A stretch of 64,000 nucleotides of DNA. It comes from Flaccisagitta enflata (taxonomy: Eukaryota > Chaetognatha > Sagittoidea > Aphragmophora). The notes under the pieces were generated by a model. The model was not told the DNA's origin and ran no database searches. It saw only the letters and a list, made by a program, of their open reading frames with translations. Positions 12,117 to 24,075 of this stretch are shown here, in pieces. Location of the stretch: contig OZ231127.1 in assembly GCA_965153355.1 (NCBI GenBank), positions 83,824,001 to 83,888,000 on the forward strand, read 5' to 3'. Made by a program: the position numbers and the translations under genes. Position 1 is the first letter of the stretch. Every line of letters begins with the position of its first letter.

Positions 12117-12779
12117 CTGAAATCTCGCTGGGTAAATATATCCATCCCATCTAACGCTGGCTTTCCTCAAATCTTGCTGAAACTCGATGCCCAGTCTGTC
12201 TTTGATGTCAGACGCTTCCGATTGCAGCGCCGCACGTAGACTAGCCGCCGCAGCAACCGGCAGTCGCAGCACGAACTGCTGCTCCAACTCTACGTTGTCG
12301 TAGAGATCCTCGAGATAACGATCGATCTTCGTCTTTTGTCGATTGGAAGGATGGTCCGAGGATGGATGAGATGATGTGGCGGAGGAGGCGGAAGAGGCGG
12401 TCTTGCCGAAGGGGGAATAAAGCGGGTCTTTGTTCTTGATCTTCTTTTGAGATGAGGATAACGACTTTTTGGGAGTCTTCTGGGGACGCGGTTTGAGATA
12501 CGGCTTCAAATGGGAAGTGGCGGAAGACGAGAGAGAGGCGGTGTAGCCACTTTTGTGGTAGAGTTTTTTCGTGTTGGTGGTTGGTGAGGGAAATGGTAGG
12601 CCGGGGGAGGAATGGAAGGATGGGACGCCGCCTCTGTTAACGCCGCCGCTGTTGTTGCCGGCGTCGTAGTTGGAGCCCGACAACGACGTCGATGATCCGG
12701 CGGCGCCGACTTTCTTCGGGATTTTGAATTTGCTGAGTTTATACGCCGCAGCGGCTGAGTTGGCGTCGAAATCCATCAT
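12117..12779 (-). CDS. TAF7-like (TFIID subunit 7) first coding exon
   Basis: The minus-strand frame from ATG at 12779 encodes 221 residues before a splice donor (CAG followed by GTATGA at 12111-12116); reading through the donor gives V-stop. Residues about 164-219 (ELEQQFVLRLP ... DIKDRLGIEF ... ASVRWDGY) match the N-terminal domain of TAF7, a TFIID subunit that contacts TAF1. The preceding 160 residues are a low-complexity extension rich in Ser, Lys and Pro (FKIPKK, LKPRPQKTPKK), unlike human TAF7, whose domain starts near the N-terminus. The presumed intron begins with a (CAA/TTG) tract of more than 400 bp, and no second exon with the rest of the TAF7 domain was found at lower coordinates. 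It could be a real gene whose later exons lie outside the window or a partial copy. Recognition of the domain is confident; gene integrity is not. Confidence 0.7.
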
Positions 12780-13135
12780 TCACGCTTTGAGTAGACGTCG
12801 CGATGAGTCCACGCAAGGACGACGGTACTACGTGATATCTGACAGAAAAAAAAGTTCTTGTATCAAGAAGATAGGACTGGCCTTCGAGGGTCATTCACTT
12901 TAGTTACTAAAGTTAAGGGCATCCACGTATGTATGTATTGTATTTAGGCAAGACAAAATAGTGTATCACATTACAGTATTTAAAGTATGCGAATGCCAAG
13001 GATGGCTCAAAAAAGTCCGAAGACTTATTTCCATTGAGGTCCCGATATCGTAAGTATAAAACCGTAACAGATCGAGTAAAAAATAAAAGCAATTTGTAAG
13101 CTAAAAGAGTAAAAGTAAAAAAACTGATAGAAACT

Positions 13136-13522
13136 TTAAGAGAGCTGAAGGTAGTGCTTCAGTTTGTGTTTAAAAGCTGGGAGAGTCTGGATTGATTTCA
13201 GCTCCCCTGGAAGGGCGTTCCATTCAGATATCGCGTTTCTTTGAAAAGTGCCCGTGGGACTATTGCAATAAGCGAGGGAAAAGTTGTTTTGGCTTTGTCT
13301 AAGATTGTGAGTATGGACGTTGGAGATGAAAGTAAAGTGTACAGACAGATAACCGGGAGCTAAGCCAGATCGAATCTTAAAGGCATGGACAAGATCAAAA
13401 TACTTGACCCTTTTGGGAAAAGACAACCAAGACAATGACTGAAACTGCTCGTCTCCGACGTGTTCACGGGGTCCATAATCTAAAGTGAAACGTACACATT
13501 TGCGCTGGAAAACACAAAACAA
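13136..13522 (-). mobile_element. Non-LTR retrotransposon fragment, C-terminal 125 residues of ORF2
   Basis: The minus-strand translation contains FPKRVKYFDLVHAFKIRSG, RNAISEWNALPGELKSIQ and a final FKHKLKHYL, matching position for position the C-terminal block of the truncated element at 24076-25530 (RVKYFKLCHVFKIRSG, WNQLPPSLKNVKS, FKGRLKEYLL). Only the region after the reverse transcriptase is kept; homology stops near 13515. It is a heavily 5'-truncated copy of a related family and not a host gene. Confidence 0.75.
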
Positions 13523-14075
13523 ACAATTTTATTTTTTCTGTAAAAAGAGAAAGAGAAACCAACAAATAAAAATGAACAGTCAACGATGTTGTGCAATGAA
13601 GAAATGAGAGAACGAAAAGTGCAAAAATTAAAGCGAAACTAAAACACGCAACTGGAGTAATAAACGCACGGACATCCTGGACAAGTCATGAAAAGCAAAA
13701 GAAACTTTTTTACAGATTTTTTACAGATTTTTTTTTTTTACGTTGAGACAAAAACATGAGAAGGAATGGAGGAATAAATGAATGAATGAATGAATGAATG
13801 AATGAATGAGTGAATGAGTGAATGAGTCTCTCTCTCTCTCTCTCTCTCCCCGGACAGCTTGCCATCTGCAGAATTGGAAAGTCAAACATCTTGAGCCACG
13901 AAAAACAAAACAGCTTTCGCTTCGAGTCTGGAAAAAACGGAGGAGAATGAAAAACATGCTCACAATCAGCGATGTATGGCAAGGGACTTCAGGGACATCA
14001 CGTGACGTCCCTGCTGTCGGGCTTGAAAGTTTGTCGGGCTTGAAAATGTGTTTTTTAATGGAAGGGGGAAAAAAG

Positions 14076-14156
<81 letters not shown>

Positions 14157-14559
14157 TGGCAGACATAGACAGACAGACAGATAAACACAACAGAAAAACT
14201 TTATTGAATCATATCTTATGGGGGAAATAATCAACGAGTTTGCAAAACAAAGGCAAGGGTTTGATGGATATGTGATGATGATTAGTATGCTTTGCCCACA
14301 CCTACTATACAGTTTTTCTAGATACTTCTTTTGCACAACACACTTAATTGTACTAATCAATTGAAAACGTTTTTTTTTTTTTGATAAAGTAAAAACCATC
14401 TAGATGCATTTCATTCGTTTATTTGTTACTTTTTGTCTAGAATTGGCTTAGAAAGCTTTGAAATCATATCAAATCAGTAAAAAGGCTGTCGTGCTTAGAT
14501 TAGCTGTCGTGCTTGGAATTGGCTTTGAAGTCCCTAGGCTCAAAGCTGCCATACATCGC

Positions 14560-14611
14560 TGCTCACAATATCGTCACGGACGGGTAGGCAGGGGCATGCA
14601 ACCCTCTCCCC
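14560..14611 (+). repeat. Family A 5'-end fragment
   Basis: CTCACAATATCGTCACGGAC then GGGTAGGCAGGGGCATGCAA is the start of a GTTGCGGAC-subtype copy with no 3' part. Confidence 0.5.
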
Positions 14612-14700
14612 CCATATTAATTTGCACTACAATGGCAATAGCAATGGCAATAGCAATGGCAATGGCATCACAATGCAATGGCAGCATCTTAAATGCGCGT

Positions 14701-14822
<122 letters not shown>

Positions 14823-14866
14823 CCGAATAATAGTATATTAAGAATTAGAGTTTACAAACAAACAAA

Positions 14867-15324
14867 TTTAGTCGCGTGCTACACGCCGTATTTTTTATAA
14901 GAACACAGTTTTTTTAAGTGAGGCTCAGCGTTCTTATTTTCTGCCAATTTTCAGCCTCAAATGTTCTTAACCTGTTCTTATTTTTGTAGCATGGAAGTTC
15001 TTTATCATAGTTGCTAACTAGTCATATTCAATGAAATGAATATATTTCATTCTCAATGTTTTTTGTTTATGTTAAGTCAGGAAATTTACAAAATTATAAA
15101 TGATAAAAGTAATTGGTTGAATTGTTTAGGTTAGAGGATTCTGTACAACATTTTTTCATTTTTTCCTCAAAAAATTATGTAAAAGCGTACTATAGAATGT
15201 ATTTATGCGAAAATCTGAGCCTGGGCATGTTCTTAGGATGTTCTTATTTTTTCACCATTTCTGAGGCTGATGTTCTTATAAACAGTGTTCTTAGACAAAA
15301 TACAGCGTGTACGCGACGCTAAAA
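14867..15324. mobile_element. 458-bp MITE-like element with ~40-bp inverted ends resembling the family A hairpin
   Basis: The left end TTTAGTCGCGTGCTACACGC, then CGTATTTT and TAAGAACAC, matches the inverted right end TTTTAGCGTCGCGTACACGC, then TGTATTTT and TAAGAACAC. The interior is AT-rich with repeated GTTCTTA and GAGGCT motifs near both ends. No coding capacity. Confidence 0.65.
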
Positions 15325-15885
15325 GCCACTTATGTATTGCCCCGTCCGTTTATGACACGATGAAAATTATCGTGACAGTTCAGTTTCACTAAGGGCAAAA
15401 AATTTGTCATTTTTTTTCTGCAAAACAATGGATTCATATGCTAGCATATATTTTTTCATGTAAGTAGCAAAAAAAATTAATGCAAAATCTCAAAAATTTA
15501 AAAAGTTACAGCTATTTTTCTCTTTACAAAAACTATTTTTCTTTTCTACACGTATTTACCTATTTCACTAAAAACATGACTAAGTTTTTCAAAACCTTGT
15601 TATATCTATTCAGCAGTATGTTATTCAATATGAAGAATATAAAAACTGATAAAATTTTAAGATTTTTAAGAATTTTTAAAGATTTTTTCTAATTTTTTTG
15701 CCAAAAAAATGTTATTTTTTGAATATTTTTCTTAGTTTAAAATATTTTAAGTCTATCAAAGCAGGACAAATATTAAATAAAGGTAGACATAATAAATTGA
15801 TGAATAAATATACAACTTATAACTAATGTTAAAAATTATGAAGATTCTATAGCAAAAAGATGATAGAAATCAGTTAAAAACTCTT

Positions 15886-16141
15886 ATTAGTCGCGTGCAC
15901 GCAACTCTATGACCCACTCTGTCCGTCTGTCTGTCTGTCTGTCGGTCGGTAACCCTTAGCTTTTTTTCGTCGTTTTACATCATTATAAGTTATTTTGAGT
16001 TATTTTAAGTTATTTAAAGTTAATATGAGTCAATTTACATTTAGTCTTTTAGTCTTTTGGTCTTTTAGTCTTTTAGTCTTTTGGTCTTGTGGTCTTATGG
16101 TCTTAACAACCGCACGCGACTGTAAGGTGTTGGCCTTGTTT
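15886..16141 (-). mobile_element. Family A repeat, array-bearing subtype
   Basis: In reverse it starts AACAAGGCCAACACCTTACA, then GTCGCGTGCG, has a tandem interior on a GTCTTTTA-like and ATTTTAAGTT-like unit, then GGTAACCCTTAGC and a GTCC/GTCT array, and ends in AGTCGCGTGCACGCAACT on the plus strand. It is a short relative of the 1.8-kb and 1.7-kb copies at 44861 and 55688. Confidence 0.75.
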
Positions 16142-16242
16142 ACCTTTCTTTTTGCTTCCTTTCACCATTCTTTTTTTTCCCTTTTCCTACAATCTTTGCC
16201 TGTGGCATTCAGTGACAAGGATGACCTTCCTTTCCCTATTCT

Positions 16243-16424
16243 TTTTAGTTGCGGACTTGCAACTCTATAAGAGGCTTTGTCCGTCCGTCCGTCCGTCCGT
16301 TGGTCCGTCGGTCCGTCCGTCCATTGGTCCGTCATGGTGATCGTGTTGGGAAGTGTGAAAATGCGCATTTCCACCCCTGCCCACCCGTCCGCAACTGGTA
16401 TTGGCCGTTTATCCGGCCTTGTTT
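16243..16424 (-). mobile_element. Family A repeat, GTTGCGGAC subtype, flanked by a ~54-bp direct repeat
   Basis: The terminal hairpin AGTTGCGGACTTGCAACT is at 16248-16265; the other end reads, inverted, AACAAGGCCGGATAAACGGC, which forms a 5-bp GGCCG/CGGCC stem. The GTTGCGGAC arms are kept. A 54-bp direct repeat (about 16175-16228 and 16422-16475) flanks it. Confidence 0.8.
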
Positions 16425-16528
16425 TCCCTTTTCCTACAATCTTCGCCTGTGGCATTCAGTGACAAGGATAACCTTCAATCTTCCCTGATGATAAAAACAT
16501 GTCGAGGTTTTTTAGGCATAGCGGCTAC

Positions 16529-16650
16529 AAGATGAAGACATCCAGATATACTACCTAGGAAATGATCATGGAATCGACTTCTACCATAGATATCTTGGCT
16601 TCAAAAAAAAGCAAAGTAACTTTTTAAAAAAAGAAAATTGATCTCAATTC
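16529..16650 (+). repeat. Solitary partial copy of the 218-bp repeat
   Basis: CTACAAGATGAAGACATCCA through TATCTTGGCTTCAAAAAAA and the AAGAAAATTGATCT end match the array at 22310-22790 with few differences. Confidence 0.8.
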
Positions 16651-17655
16651 AATTTTCAATTTAAACAGTTTATTTCCCCGAAGGCGCGTATAACAGCAAT
16701 GTGGCGATAGATCAGCGGGGGAGGACCATGCTTAAGCCCTTCATGTCAAATAGTGATATACTTCCCATGTTTCAATTAAGGACATCGACAGGCTTGTTCA
16801 TGTCGACCCTCGTGATTTCAATTACAAATGCAGGATACAGATGAGATAAAAACAGAGAACACATAACGCACAAGATCATATAAAAATCAGAAAACAATTA
16901 TATAGTGTGACGTACGAATACGTCGGTAAAATAAAGAATATGTACAATAACTCAGTAACAGGGTAGTGGTAATAAATAAAAACATGACGTACGAGTACGT
17001 CTAACAACAAAATTCTGTAACGTAAGAAAAAGGAATAAATAAGCGTCTATAAAGTGAAATATTTTTTGTTTCCAAGAATTCCATTGATGACATAGAAGGC
17101 ATTGTGAATTTTCTTAATTTTCACTTAGACTGACGCAAAGTGAGACAAATTGAAACACTCACCACCCATAATCAAATATGAAAAGTTATTATTACCTTGA
17201 GTGGTGGCAACTAATACTCAAATGGATACAGGATACCGATGTCAAACACAGTGATTCCGCAAAAAAATTAGTAGCCCAAGTCTCCCACAGAGAATCCCCT
17301 GCCCTGTGGGCACTGGTGTTGTGTCTACAAGGCAAGTTATTAGGAATCGTAAAATAAGGCTGCAAATAGGATTCATGAGACATTTGTTAATTTGTATGCA
17401 TGATTAACGATTTGTTTTCTTTATAACATGATATTGTAAACACAGTATGAATACGACCATGGCTGCAGTAAATACAGCCAAGGAAGGACAGCAGGTCCCG
17501 TGAGGGACAATCAGTAAGACCATGAAGGTCGCCCATCAAGACAATGAAGTCTTGACGGAATCAGTAGGACTATAGAAATTAGAATGTGTTTAATGAAGTG
17601 GCTTGTTTTTAGTCAAGGAAAGAAAAAAAAAGTTTTATAGAGATTACTTAATAAT
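16651..17655. other. Intergenic, no gene seen
   Basis: AT-rich sequence with a duplicated GTGACGTACGAATACGTC / ATGACGTACGAGTACGTC motif (16908 and 16983). No supported gene. Confidence 0.55.
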
Positions 17656-17700
17656 AACCTAACCATACCTAACCTTAACCTAACCTAACCTAACCTAACC
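17656..17700 (-). repeat. TTAGG-type telomere-like tract at the 3' end of the retrotransposon
   Basis: On the minus strand the region just past the ORF2 stop (about 40 bp on) becomes a run of TTAGG units (CCTAA on the plus strand), about seven copies, some imperfect. TTAGG is the ancestral arthropod telomere repeat. The tract could be a simple-repeat tail made by this retrotransposon, as some clades end in short tandem repeats, or a relic of insertion into telomeric DNA. Confidence 0.75.
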
Positions 17701-17738
17701 AAACCAAACTGAGTTAGCTTGAGCTTACTACTGCAGTA

Positions 17739-20700
17739 CTATAAGTGATGTTTCTTGTCTTTGCATCTAGGATTTGTACAATCACTTTTGTGGGTATATC
17801 TATCAAGTAGCGATTTTTTTAACTGTCTTTTGAAAAGAGCTTTTTGATCTATTTTTATTAAGTCACTTGTGGTATTATTCCAAAGTTTTGGGCCAATAGC
17901 ACTGAAACTATTTGAGGCAGCTCTAGACTTAAAGTTGGGCACTTTAAGGTCCAAAGGATTTTGAGCCTGGCCCCTAAGATTGTATTCACAATTATGCTGA
18001 GTGCTACAAAGGTTCTGTATCTTTTTTGGTGCACGCTGGTAGAAGCAGTCATGCATAAGCAATAGGCACTGTTGCTCATAGAGGTCATTAAACTTTAATA
18101 GTCCAAGTTGTTTCATTCTTGGTTCTGTATGGGCGGAGAAGTAGGACTTAGTTATCGTTCTTATTGCTCTTTTTTGAATATTTACTATTCTTTTTTTATT
18201 TTGGGCACTGCATCCGCCCCAGGCAGGCAGTCCATAGAGCACATGAGGTTGAATGAATGAGTGGTAAAGAATTTTTAGGGTTGGAGGTGGGAGCAGATTC
18301 TTTACTCTGTTTATCATGCTATTACTTCTTGCTATCTTATTTGCTACGCTAGTGCAATGCTTTTCCCAGCTAAGAGTACTATCTATGGTTATTCCTAAAA
18401 ATTGTGCATCATCATAGATACCAAGTTTTTCTCCATCAAGGTAGATCTCGGGAAGATTTTGATTTTTTGGAAGTGATTTTTTCCTAAAGATAACAGTTTT
18501 AGTTTTCTTGGGGTTAAGTTTCAATTGGTTTGCTTTAAAGTAGTCATTTATGCCTTCAAGTTCCTGATTAAGAGTTGACAATGCCTCAAAATTATATCCC
18601 TGTATCAACAGGTTGGTATCATCAGCAAAAGTTACACTTTTAAGGTTTGAAGCAGATGGTAGGTCATTCACATAGAGAAGGAAAAGAAGGGGTCCTAGGA
18701 TACTACCTTGGGGAACACCGGTAGATAGCAGGATTTTGGAGCTACAATGTCCATTGAGATCAACATATTGATAGCGATTTCTTAGATAGGACTCAAACCA
18801 CTTCAGAGCTGTGCCACGAATTCTGTAATGGTCTAGTTTTTCAAGTAAAATCGAGTGATTTGAGGTGTCAAAAGCCTTACTAAGGTCACAGAATACACCA
18901 ATGGCATAGTTACCCATTTCAATACATTCCTCAATACTCTTTATGAAGTCAAGGGTCGCATGGGTAGTATTGTGGCCTGTACGGAATCCATATTGTGATT
19001 CAAAAAGAATTTCATACCGGACTAGAAACTCAAAGACTTTGTTATAGATAAGGCGTTCTATGATTTTAGAAAATATTGGTAATAATGATATGGGTCTATA
19101 ATTTTCATAGAGGTGTTTATCTCCTTTGAGTTTGTATACAGGTACAACTCTGGCTATCTTTTCAGTCTCTGGAAAAATCCCTGTTTTCTGAGAGCAGTTA
19201 ACTAACTGGGCCAAGACTGGTGCCAAAATGTCTACATCACTAAGAATGATATTTTGTTGAAATCCAGCAGGATCTTTGCTGGTTTTAGGGGTAAACTTTT
19301 TACATACTTCTATGATATCTTGATGGGTTACATCATTTAGGAGGAGTGAATTTGAGTTTTGTGCAGTGTGTTTGTGAAGGTAATGTGATGGGCCATGAGT
19401 TGAATTGCCTACACTTGCATTTGTCTGTGGTCCTACATTGGCATAGTAGTGATTAATATTTTCCGCATTAGTTAATGAGTCCTTAATGATGGTTCCCTGA
19501 TAGTGAAACTCAGTGGTTATATCTTCTTTATTACTAAGTTTATTTGTTGCTTTTTTAATAATATTCCAGTGTTTTTTTATATTACCTGAGCTTTCTTCTA
19601 TCTGTCTGCTTACATATTCCTTTTCTGCTTTGCGGATTTTTGACACTAATGTATTCCTTAATTTTTTATAATCTTCACGCCTATGTTTCAGCTTGGCTAG
19701 TCTGTCTCTTCGTCTGATGTCGGCCAGTAATTCAGAGTTCATCCAAGGTTCTCGGTAATGTTGGTTTGAGTTTTTTTTGAAGGTTCTGGTGGTCAAATTT
19801 TTGTTATAATGAAACCCATACTTAGTTTGAATCATGTCATAGATTACATTTGGATCATCTTGTTCCAAAACATCATGCCAATTGTCTTGTCTTAGTCCAT
19901 TTTTTCTAAGTTGATGTCCTTGTTCAGTAAAGAATGACTTTGTAAAAGATTCACGTTTGGGATTTTTTTCTAGATCATTATTAAGGATTGTAAATACTGG
20001 AAAATGGTCAGTATATCCGCTGTTGCCAGCTATTTCTGTGTCTATAATACCACTTATCATGTGCTTTCCATCTCTTGAGAATATATGGTCAATAAGTGTT
20101 GCACTCTGCTTTTTGATTCTAGTTGGTCTGACTATTCTTGGTATAAATTTATGGTTAGTGATAAGGTCGTAGTAGTTAGCAGTTGGTAGGTGATTATCAT
20201 ATTTAAGCAGGTCCAAGTTAAAGTCGCCAGCTAGTATAACTTCGTTGTTCCTTTTGTCTGTTAAGGTCAGGAATTTTTCTAATTCAGACATAAATCTATC
20301 ATAGTTTTGTCCATTGGGTTGTCTATAAATAGCAGCTACAGTTAGATCCCTCTTGGAGCCGTTTTTTGGGGTTGACACTACATTTGGAATGTGTACAACT
20401 AGACTTTCAAAATGTTGATCTACAAACTCAATTTTCTCTAGAATCATTGCCTTTGAAGAAATTAATTCGCTAATAAATATACCAACACCTCCCCCTTTCA
20501 TTGTGGTACGTCCTTTATGAAAAAACACATATCCCGGCATAATAGTTTTGAGTTCTGATTCAGTGTAGCCAGAATTTGACAATTTAGTAATGTGTGTTTC
20601 AACTACAACGATTATGTCAGGCCTATTGTCGGGGGTTGAAATATTGCAAATGAATAGCTTTAGCGATCTCAGTTTGGTCAGGAGATTTGCTATATTGATT

Positions 20701-20900
20701 GATAAAATGGTCAGGTTATGGCTATTTCTAATGTCCCTATCTCTGATCATATCAACTAATTCAGATTCAGTGTAATACAAGCTATCATGAATAACACTGC
20801 TAAATGCCTCATTCTCATCATTATCATCAGTGAGCACATTGCAAAAATTTTTTTGATTGTCAGCTAAGACATCGGGTATTGTGAGCTCATCTTCTGTCAT
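17739..20900 (-). mobile_element. Non-LTR retrotransposon ORF2: APE endonuclease plus reverse transcriptase (Jockey/CR1-like), nearly intact
   Basis: One 1053-residue ORF reads from ATG at 20900 to 17739 on the minus strand. The first 300 residues carry the apurinic-type endonuclease signature: SINIANL near 67, ETH at 101-103, GDFNLD at 225-230, SATLIDHIF at 266-274 and GYTDHFP near 295. The reverse transcriptase follows: NYRPISLLP near 600, motif A CDLSKAFDT at 671-679, GVPQGSILGPLLF at 728-740 and the catalytic FADDTNLL at 758-765, then the usual C-terminal LYG(L)PAWGG-type region. It copies its RNA into DNA at a nicked target. No stop or frameshift is visible, so it may be recently active. 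A short basic ORF at 21022-21231 on the same strand could be a remnant of ORF1 but is not recognisable. The 3' flank leads into a TTAGG-like tract. The clade assignment (Jockey/CR1 group) is inferred from motif style only. Confidence 0.92.
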
Positions 20901-22309
20901 TTACGATAGACTCAGCTTTTGAGGCCAAAAATAAATAAAAGTAAAAATAAAAGTGGGCCTTTAGTCCAAGAAGTTCCTCTTTGCCAGGATACTGTACTGT
21001 TTAAATCGGAAAGTACACTCACTAGATTTTTTTTCTTTTTTTAGGATACAAAAATACAAATAGGATGCCTACATTCAAGTGTTGTATTGCATTGAGGCGT
21101 TGCCGTGGATTTGTTGTTGATGAAATTAGCATCCGGTATTCGTTGGCTTGAGTTTGTTGCTTGGAGTTGGTCTTGATGAGTTCGTGGCCAGGAGTTAGTC
21201 GTTTTTTTGTTTTTGTTTTTGTTTTTGCCAAGTTTGACGCCGTGAGCTCATTGTCGTGAGTTAGTCGCCGTGAGTTAATCGCCGTGGGTTGGTCGCCATG
21301 CGTTGGTCGCCGTGAGTTGATTGCCGTGCGTTTGTCACCATGGAGTCTTTGGTCTAAGCTGGGGCGAAGACGGAGGTCCGTTGAAGGGAAATTCGAGAGT
21401 CGCGCAATGGCCTTCGGGGATTTGCCGCGCCAAGACCTGATTCAAAGCAAGGGCAAAATTCTTTTGTAAGTTAACCTGCTATGTATGTTATGTTCAAGTT
21501 GTTGAAGATGGTTATGATTTACATTATTAAGATAAGCAGACTGTCTCTGAAGAGTTGGTGAGTTCGTGGCCAAATTAGTGCACAATATTGCCTGTGAAAA
21601 GAAAAATTAGTTCTGCATTAAGTCCGTGCGTTTACAAGGAAATAAAATGGGCGATCCATTATCTGTAGACATGAGACAGATTGACAGCCGTTTTTCCTGG
21701 AAAAAAGATTACATTAGTTTGATCATAGCAATACACTTTGGATCCCTGCGCTAAAAATGGGTTAGATCAGGAGAATGAAAAATGAACTTATGTGCAGAGA
21801 TCCATGGCGTAGCGACGTAACGTGTGCATGTCCGTGGATTAGGTGTTGAGGACTCCAAGAACAGTGGCCCAAAATCGTAGTTGTTGCTATTTTACATGAC
21901 TTGAAGATGAGCTGCACAAGATTTTTGAAAAGGTTACAGGATTGTTCACTTTGCAAATTTTAAACATTGAAAATTCGTCTTTATTTTCTTTTCGTTTTCA
22001 ATTTCTTGTCCTTTGCGCCGTAGGAGTTGAGATTTTTCAGTTAATGATTCACGTAGTATCAATTTTCAGTGTCGGAAGGGTCCTTGGAAACAGTTAGGAT
22101 GCAGAGAAAGACGAGTTTTTTTTCACATTAGAATTTGATCAAGATACGAGTTTTTTTGATTTAAATGTTCAAGTTTAGAATGTAAAAGTTCTCGCTTCTT
22201 GATGTCGACGTCACCGCGTCCACCGTGTGTCCGCCGTAATTAATCCAGCTTCCGTTCGCGTCGGCATCAAAACGTGAGGACCTTAAACAAGTGAAGTAGT
22301 AGAAATTAG
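20901..22309. other. Probable 5' region of the retrotransposon and unique sequence
   Basis: A short basic minus-strand ORF (21022-21231) lies just before ORF2 and the 13-15-bp minisatellite follows. Beyond 21480 nothing is recognised. The exact 5' end of the element cannot be set. Confidence 0.45.
21235..21345 (+). repeat. GTCGCCGTGAGTT minisatellite
   Basis: About seven degenerate units of 13-15 bp (GTCGCCGTGAGTTA, GTCGCCATGCGTTG). It lies upstream of the retrotransposon at 17739-20900 and may belong to its 5' region. Confidence 0.6.
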
Positions 22310-22790
22310 CTACATTGAAAAATCTTCAAGATGAGTTCAATCTGGTCTCAGTAGGTCAAACCGTTTGGAAATGACAAGCAAAAGAGTAGAAACTTTAATT
22401 CTCAAAATGGGTACAAGATGAAGACATCCAGATATACTACCTAGGAAATGATTATGGAATCAACTTCTACCATAGATATCTTGGCTTCAAAAAAAGCTAA
22501 ATAACTTTTTAAAAAAAGAAAATTGATCTACATTGAAAAATCTTCAAGATGAGTTCAATCTGGTCTCTGTAGGTCAAACCGTTTAGAAATGACAAGCAAA
22601 AGAGTAGAAACTTTAATTTTCAAAATGGGTACAAGATGAAGACATCCAGATATACTACCTAGGAAATGATTATGGAATCAACTTCTGCCATTGGTATCTT
22701 GGCTTCAAAAAAAGCTAAATAACTATTTTACAAAAGCAAATTATTCTACATCGAAAAAATCTTCAAGATGAGCGCAATCTGGTTTCTGTT
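22310..22790 (+). repeat. 218-bp tandem repeat, 2.2 copies
   Basis: CTACATTGAAAAATCTTCAA begins at 22310, 22528 and (partly) 22745. Each unit contains ACAAGATGAAGACATCCAGA, CTACCTAGGAAATGAT and TATCTTGGCTTCAAAAAAA. A partial unit also stands alone at 16529-16650. Confidence 0.85.
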
Positions 22791-23398
22791 CAACCGCTCA
22801 ACTGTTCAACCTATCGATCATGAGATTTTTTTACAGGGAGACCTTGAGAGGGCCTATTATACTGCCCTAAAGCGGCAAAGTCGTCACTTTACTGATAGCC
22901 AAGGATAAACCTCGTCTTTCAGGTCGAGCCCTACTAGAAAATTTTTTTTTGATAAAAAGGTGTGTCATCCCTTAACTTAAGAGATGAAAAAAGTTTCATA
23001 CCCTTGTAGGGCTGGGGTCAATTTTTTTTTCTACTTTTTTGTTCTGTACATGTTGAGACTAAAACAAGGAAATGTATTGCAATAATTGGTGTGACACAAA
23101 TAATGAAATCAACCCAGCCCACGATCCACTGCTTATTGACAATTTTTTCATGATTCATAAGTGGAACGAACAGAAAATGTTGGTGTAAAATTATCCGATG
23201 CTGACATTTCTTCCTCCTAACGGTTCCTTAGTAGCTCAAGTTTTTTTCTTCCTTTCCTTGATTTTCTCTTTCATCGGAGTATTTTTCATTTGATACTGGA
23301 TACAAAGCAATATTTCATTCGAACAAATAAATTGATGGACGTGAATGCGCTTGGGCGTGAGAATGCGTCAGGACCAACGCCGATGATAAGAGGTGGGG

Positions 23399-23840
<442 letters not shown>

Positions 23841-24075
23841 CAGATAGTAGTATGTATTTCGATTCAAAGGTACAGTACAATCTCAGATTAAATCGTATAA
23901 AAAAAAAACTTTGATCGTGGATAGCCTGAAAAAGTTGGTGTGACTTGTTTCCATCAGGGTCCATTAAAAAACATAAAAAATCAAAAAAGAATAAAAACAA
24001 TCATAAAACATTAGACTAAAACGTGTTTGAGCATCAGATTCCGTTAGACAAAGCCAAAACAGAGACCAATAAAAA

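Noticed and set aside
21284-21469. Possible plus-strand exon ending in a GTAAGT donor
   Set aside because: The first part overlaps a minisatellite, and the 20 remaining codons are too few to judge.
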